From: an uncultured Lachnospiraceae bacterium
Lineage (GTDB): Bacteria > Bacillota > Clostridia > Lachnospirales > Lachnospiraceae
Direction: 5' to 3'
Length of the DNA: 7,317 nucleotides
NCBI GenBank assembly: GCA_947651335.1
Contig: CANSYV010000066.1
Location: forward strand, 1-7,317
This document shows, in pieces, positions 6,486 to 7,317 of this stretch (positions are counted from its first letter, which is position 1; every line of letters begins with the position of its first letter). The notes under the pieces are model-generated. The model did no database searches and was not told where the DNA came from. It saw nothing but the letters and a program-made list of their open reading frames with translations. The translations under genes were made by a program, and so were the position numbers.

Positions 6486-7317
6486 ATGAAAGGGAGCATT
6501 TATAAAAAAATACTTGCAGTCTCACTTGCGGTATCATTGTCCGCCACAGCGGCGTCCTCCAGCATACTTGCGTCAGATACCGGCCATGTATCGGAAATAG
6601 AGCAAGACGCGGAAACGGATATGGGAAATGGTACAGTCTCAGATGATACTCCTCTCGGGAATCCAGAGGATCTTACACCTGCGGATACAAAAAATGAAGA
6701 AAACAATGCCCAGATAAATTTTTCAGGACAGGAGAATTTATATGAGAGTATGGAGATCGCACCAGAAATGGCAGGCGATGATATTGAAGCGGAAAAAACT
6801 GTAAAATCAATAAAAGTTACGAAAAACCCAGATAAGATGACATATCTCACTGAACGCGACAACAACATCGACCTCTATGGCATGGAACTTTCCATTACAT
6901 ATACAGATGAAACTACAGATACAATCTCTATCAATGCGCACACCAAAACATTTAAAGTGGACAATGGCGGAACCGTCACTTCATCCTTACTTGGTAATGT
7001 CAATAACCGTGTCCTGCACATTGAATACGGAAATAAATTCTGCGAGATCACTCTTATGAAGCCAGACTGGGAAGAAGAATCTTATGAAATAGAGGATGAG
7101 AAGATTTATCTCACAGATCTGACAGAAAAACAGCCATATCGCATATATTCTTTTTGTCCATCTAAAACGGAAACCTACAATTTCTTTAGCTTCAGCGACA
7201 CCAGTGTGGAGACTTTCGTCGAACTTTATGAAAGGAATGGGGATGATTATAAAAGGATTGTTGAAGAGATGGAAGAGACCGGATTCGAAGAATACATCAT
7301 GGGGGACGGTGTGTCCC
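6486..7317 (+). CDS. Secreted surface protein with Ig-like (Big_3-type) domain, 3' end outside the window
   Basis: The frame stays open from 6486 to the edge, giving 277 residues with the C-terminus missing. A Sec signal peptide is clear: MKGSIYKK, then a hydrophobic, Ala/Ser-rich core to about residue 29 (possible cut after SSSILA). Residues 30-104 form an acidic, low-complexity linker rich in Asp, Glu, Thr and Asn. Residues 107-170 resemble a bacterial Ig-like Big_3 fold: IKVTKNPDKMTY, then a G-x-E-L-S-I-TYTD strand pair. Residues about 203-256, with PYRIYSF, TETYNFFSF and VELYERNG, look like a beta-sandwich of the pre-peptidase C-terminal kind, a weaker call. The ribosome binding site AAAGGAG lies 6 bases before the ATG. 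It is visibly richer in A and T than the genes to its left and has its own promoter. It is probably displayed on or released from the cell; any catalytic or adhesive module would lie downstream. No specific function can be assigned. Confidence 0.85.
   Translation, partial: MKGSIYKKILAVSLAVSLSATAASSSILASDTGHVSEIEQDAETDMGNGTVSDDTPLGNPEDLTPADTKNEENNAQINFSGQENLYESMEIAPEMAGDDIEAEKTVKSIKVTKNPDKMTYLTERDNNIDLYGMELSITYTDETTDTISINAHTKTFKVDNGGTVTSSLLGNVNNRVLHIEYGNKFCEITLMKPDWEEESYEIEDEKIYLTDLTEKQPYRIYSFCPSKTETYNFFSFSDTSVETFVELYERNGDDYKRIVEEMEETGFEEYIMGDGVS

Noticed and set aside
1..7317. CRISPR array, tRNA or rRNA
   Set aside because: I saw no regularly spaced direct repeats, no cloverleaf-like tRNA sequence and no rRNA-like sequence on either strand.

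Overview
The window looks like a chromosomal segment of an anaerobic Gram-positive Firmicute of class Clostridia, most likely a gut-type Lachnospiraceae. The basis is strong AAGGAGG-type ribosome binding sites before nearly every gene, moderate GC content, paaK genes paired with stand-alone ACT-domain genes (a pairing typical of anaerobes), and a Lachnospiraceae-like secreted protein with a Big_3-like Ig fold. The species cannot be fixed from the sequence alone.

Layout. (1) Bases 34-312 hold the C-terminal catalytic end of a tyrosine recombinase that has lost its front part, probably the scar of an old mobile element. (2) A good extended -10 promoter (316-345) begins a one-directional cluster: phenylacetate-CoA ligase 1 (423-1733), tandem-ACT protein 1 (1818-2237), phenylacetate-CoA ligase 2 (2259-3554), tandem-ACT protein 2 (3567-4007), then a two-domain PPK2-type polyphosphate:AMP phosphotransferase (4059-5549). 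Ligase and ACT genes form a [paaK-ACT]x2 tandem duplication whose copies have diverged. (3) A GC-rich, highly folded 156-bp element with inverted ends (5553-5708) fills the gap before ispF. (4) ispF (5763-6308) encodes the MEP-pathway cyclase with an unusual cysteine-rich tail and is followed by a strong intrinsic terminator (6324-6360). (5) A separate promoter (6416-6443) drives a secreted, Ig-fold surface protein that runs off the right edge (6486-7317+).

How the genes may work together. The two ligases activate an aryl acid (phenylacetate or a relative such as hydroxyphenylacetate or indoleacetate) to its CoA thioester, spending ATP to AMP plus PPi. The ACT proteins are probable small-molecule sensors of the same aromatic metabolism, one per ligase. 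The polyphosphate:AMP phosphotransferase could turn the released AMP back into ADP using polyphosphate, so the cluster may carry its own AMP-recycling step. That coupling is an inference from gene order and known chemistry; it is the most interesting idea in the window. ispF and the secreted protein appear to be unrelated neighbours.
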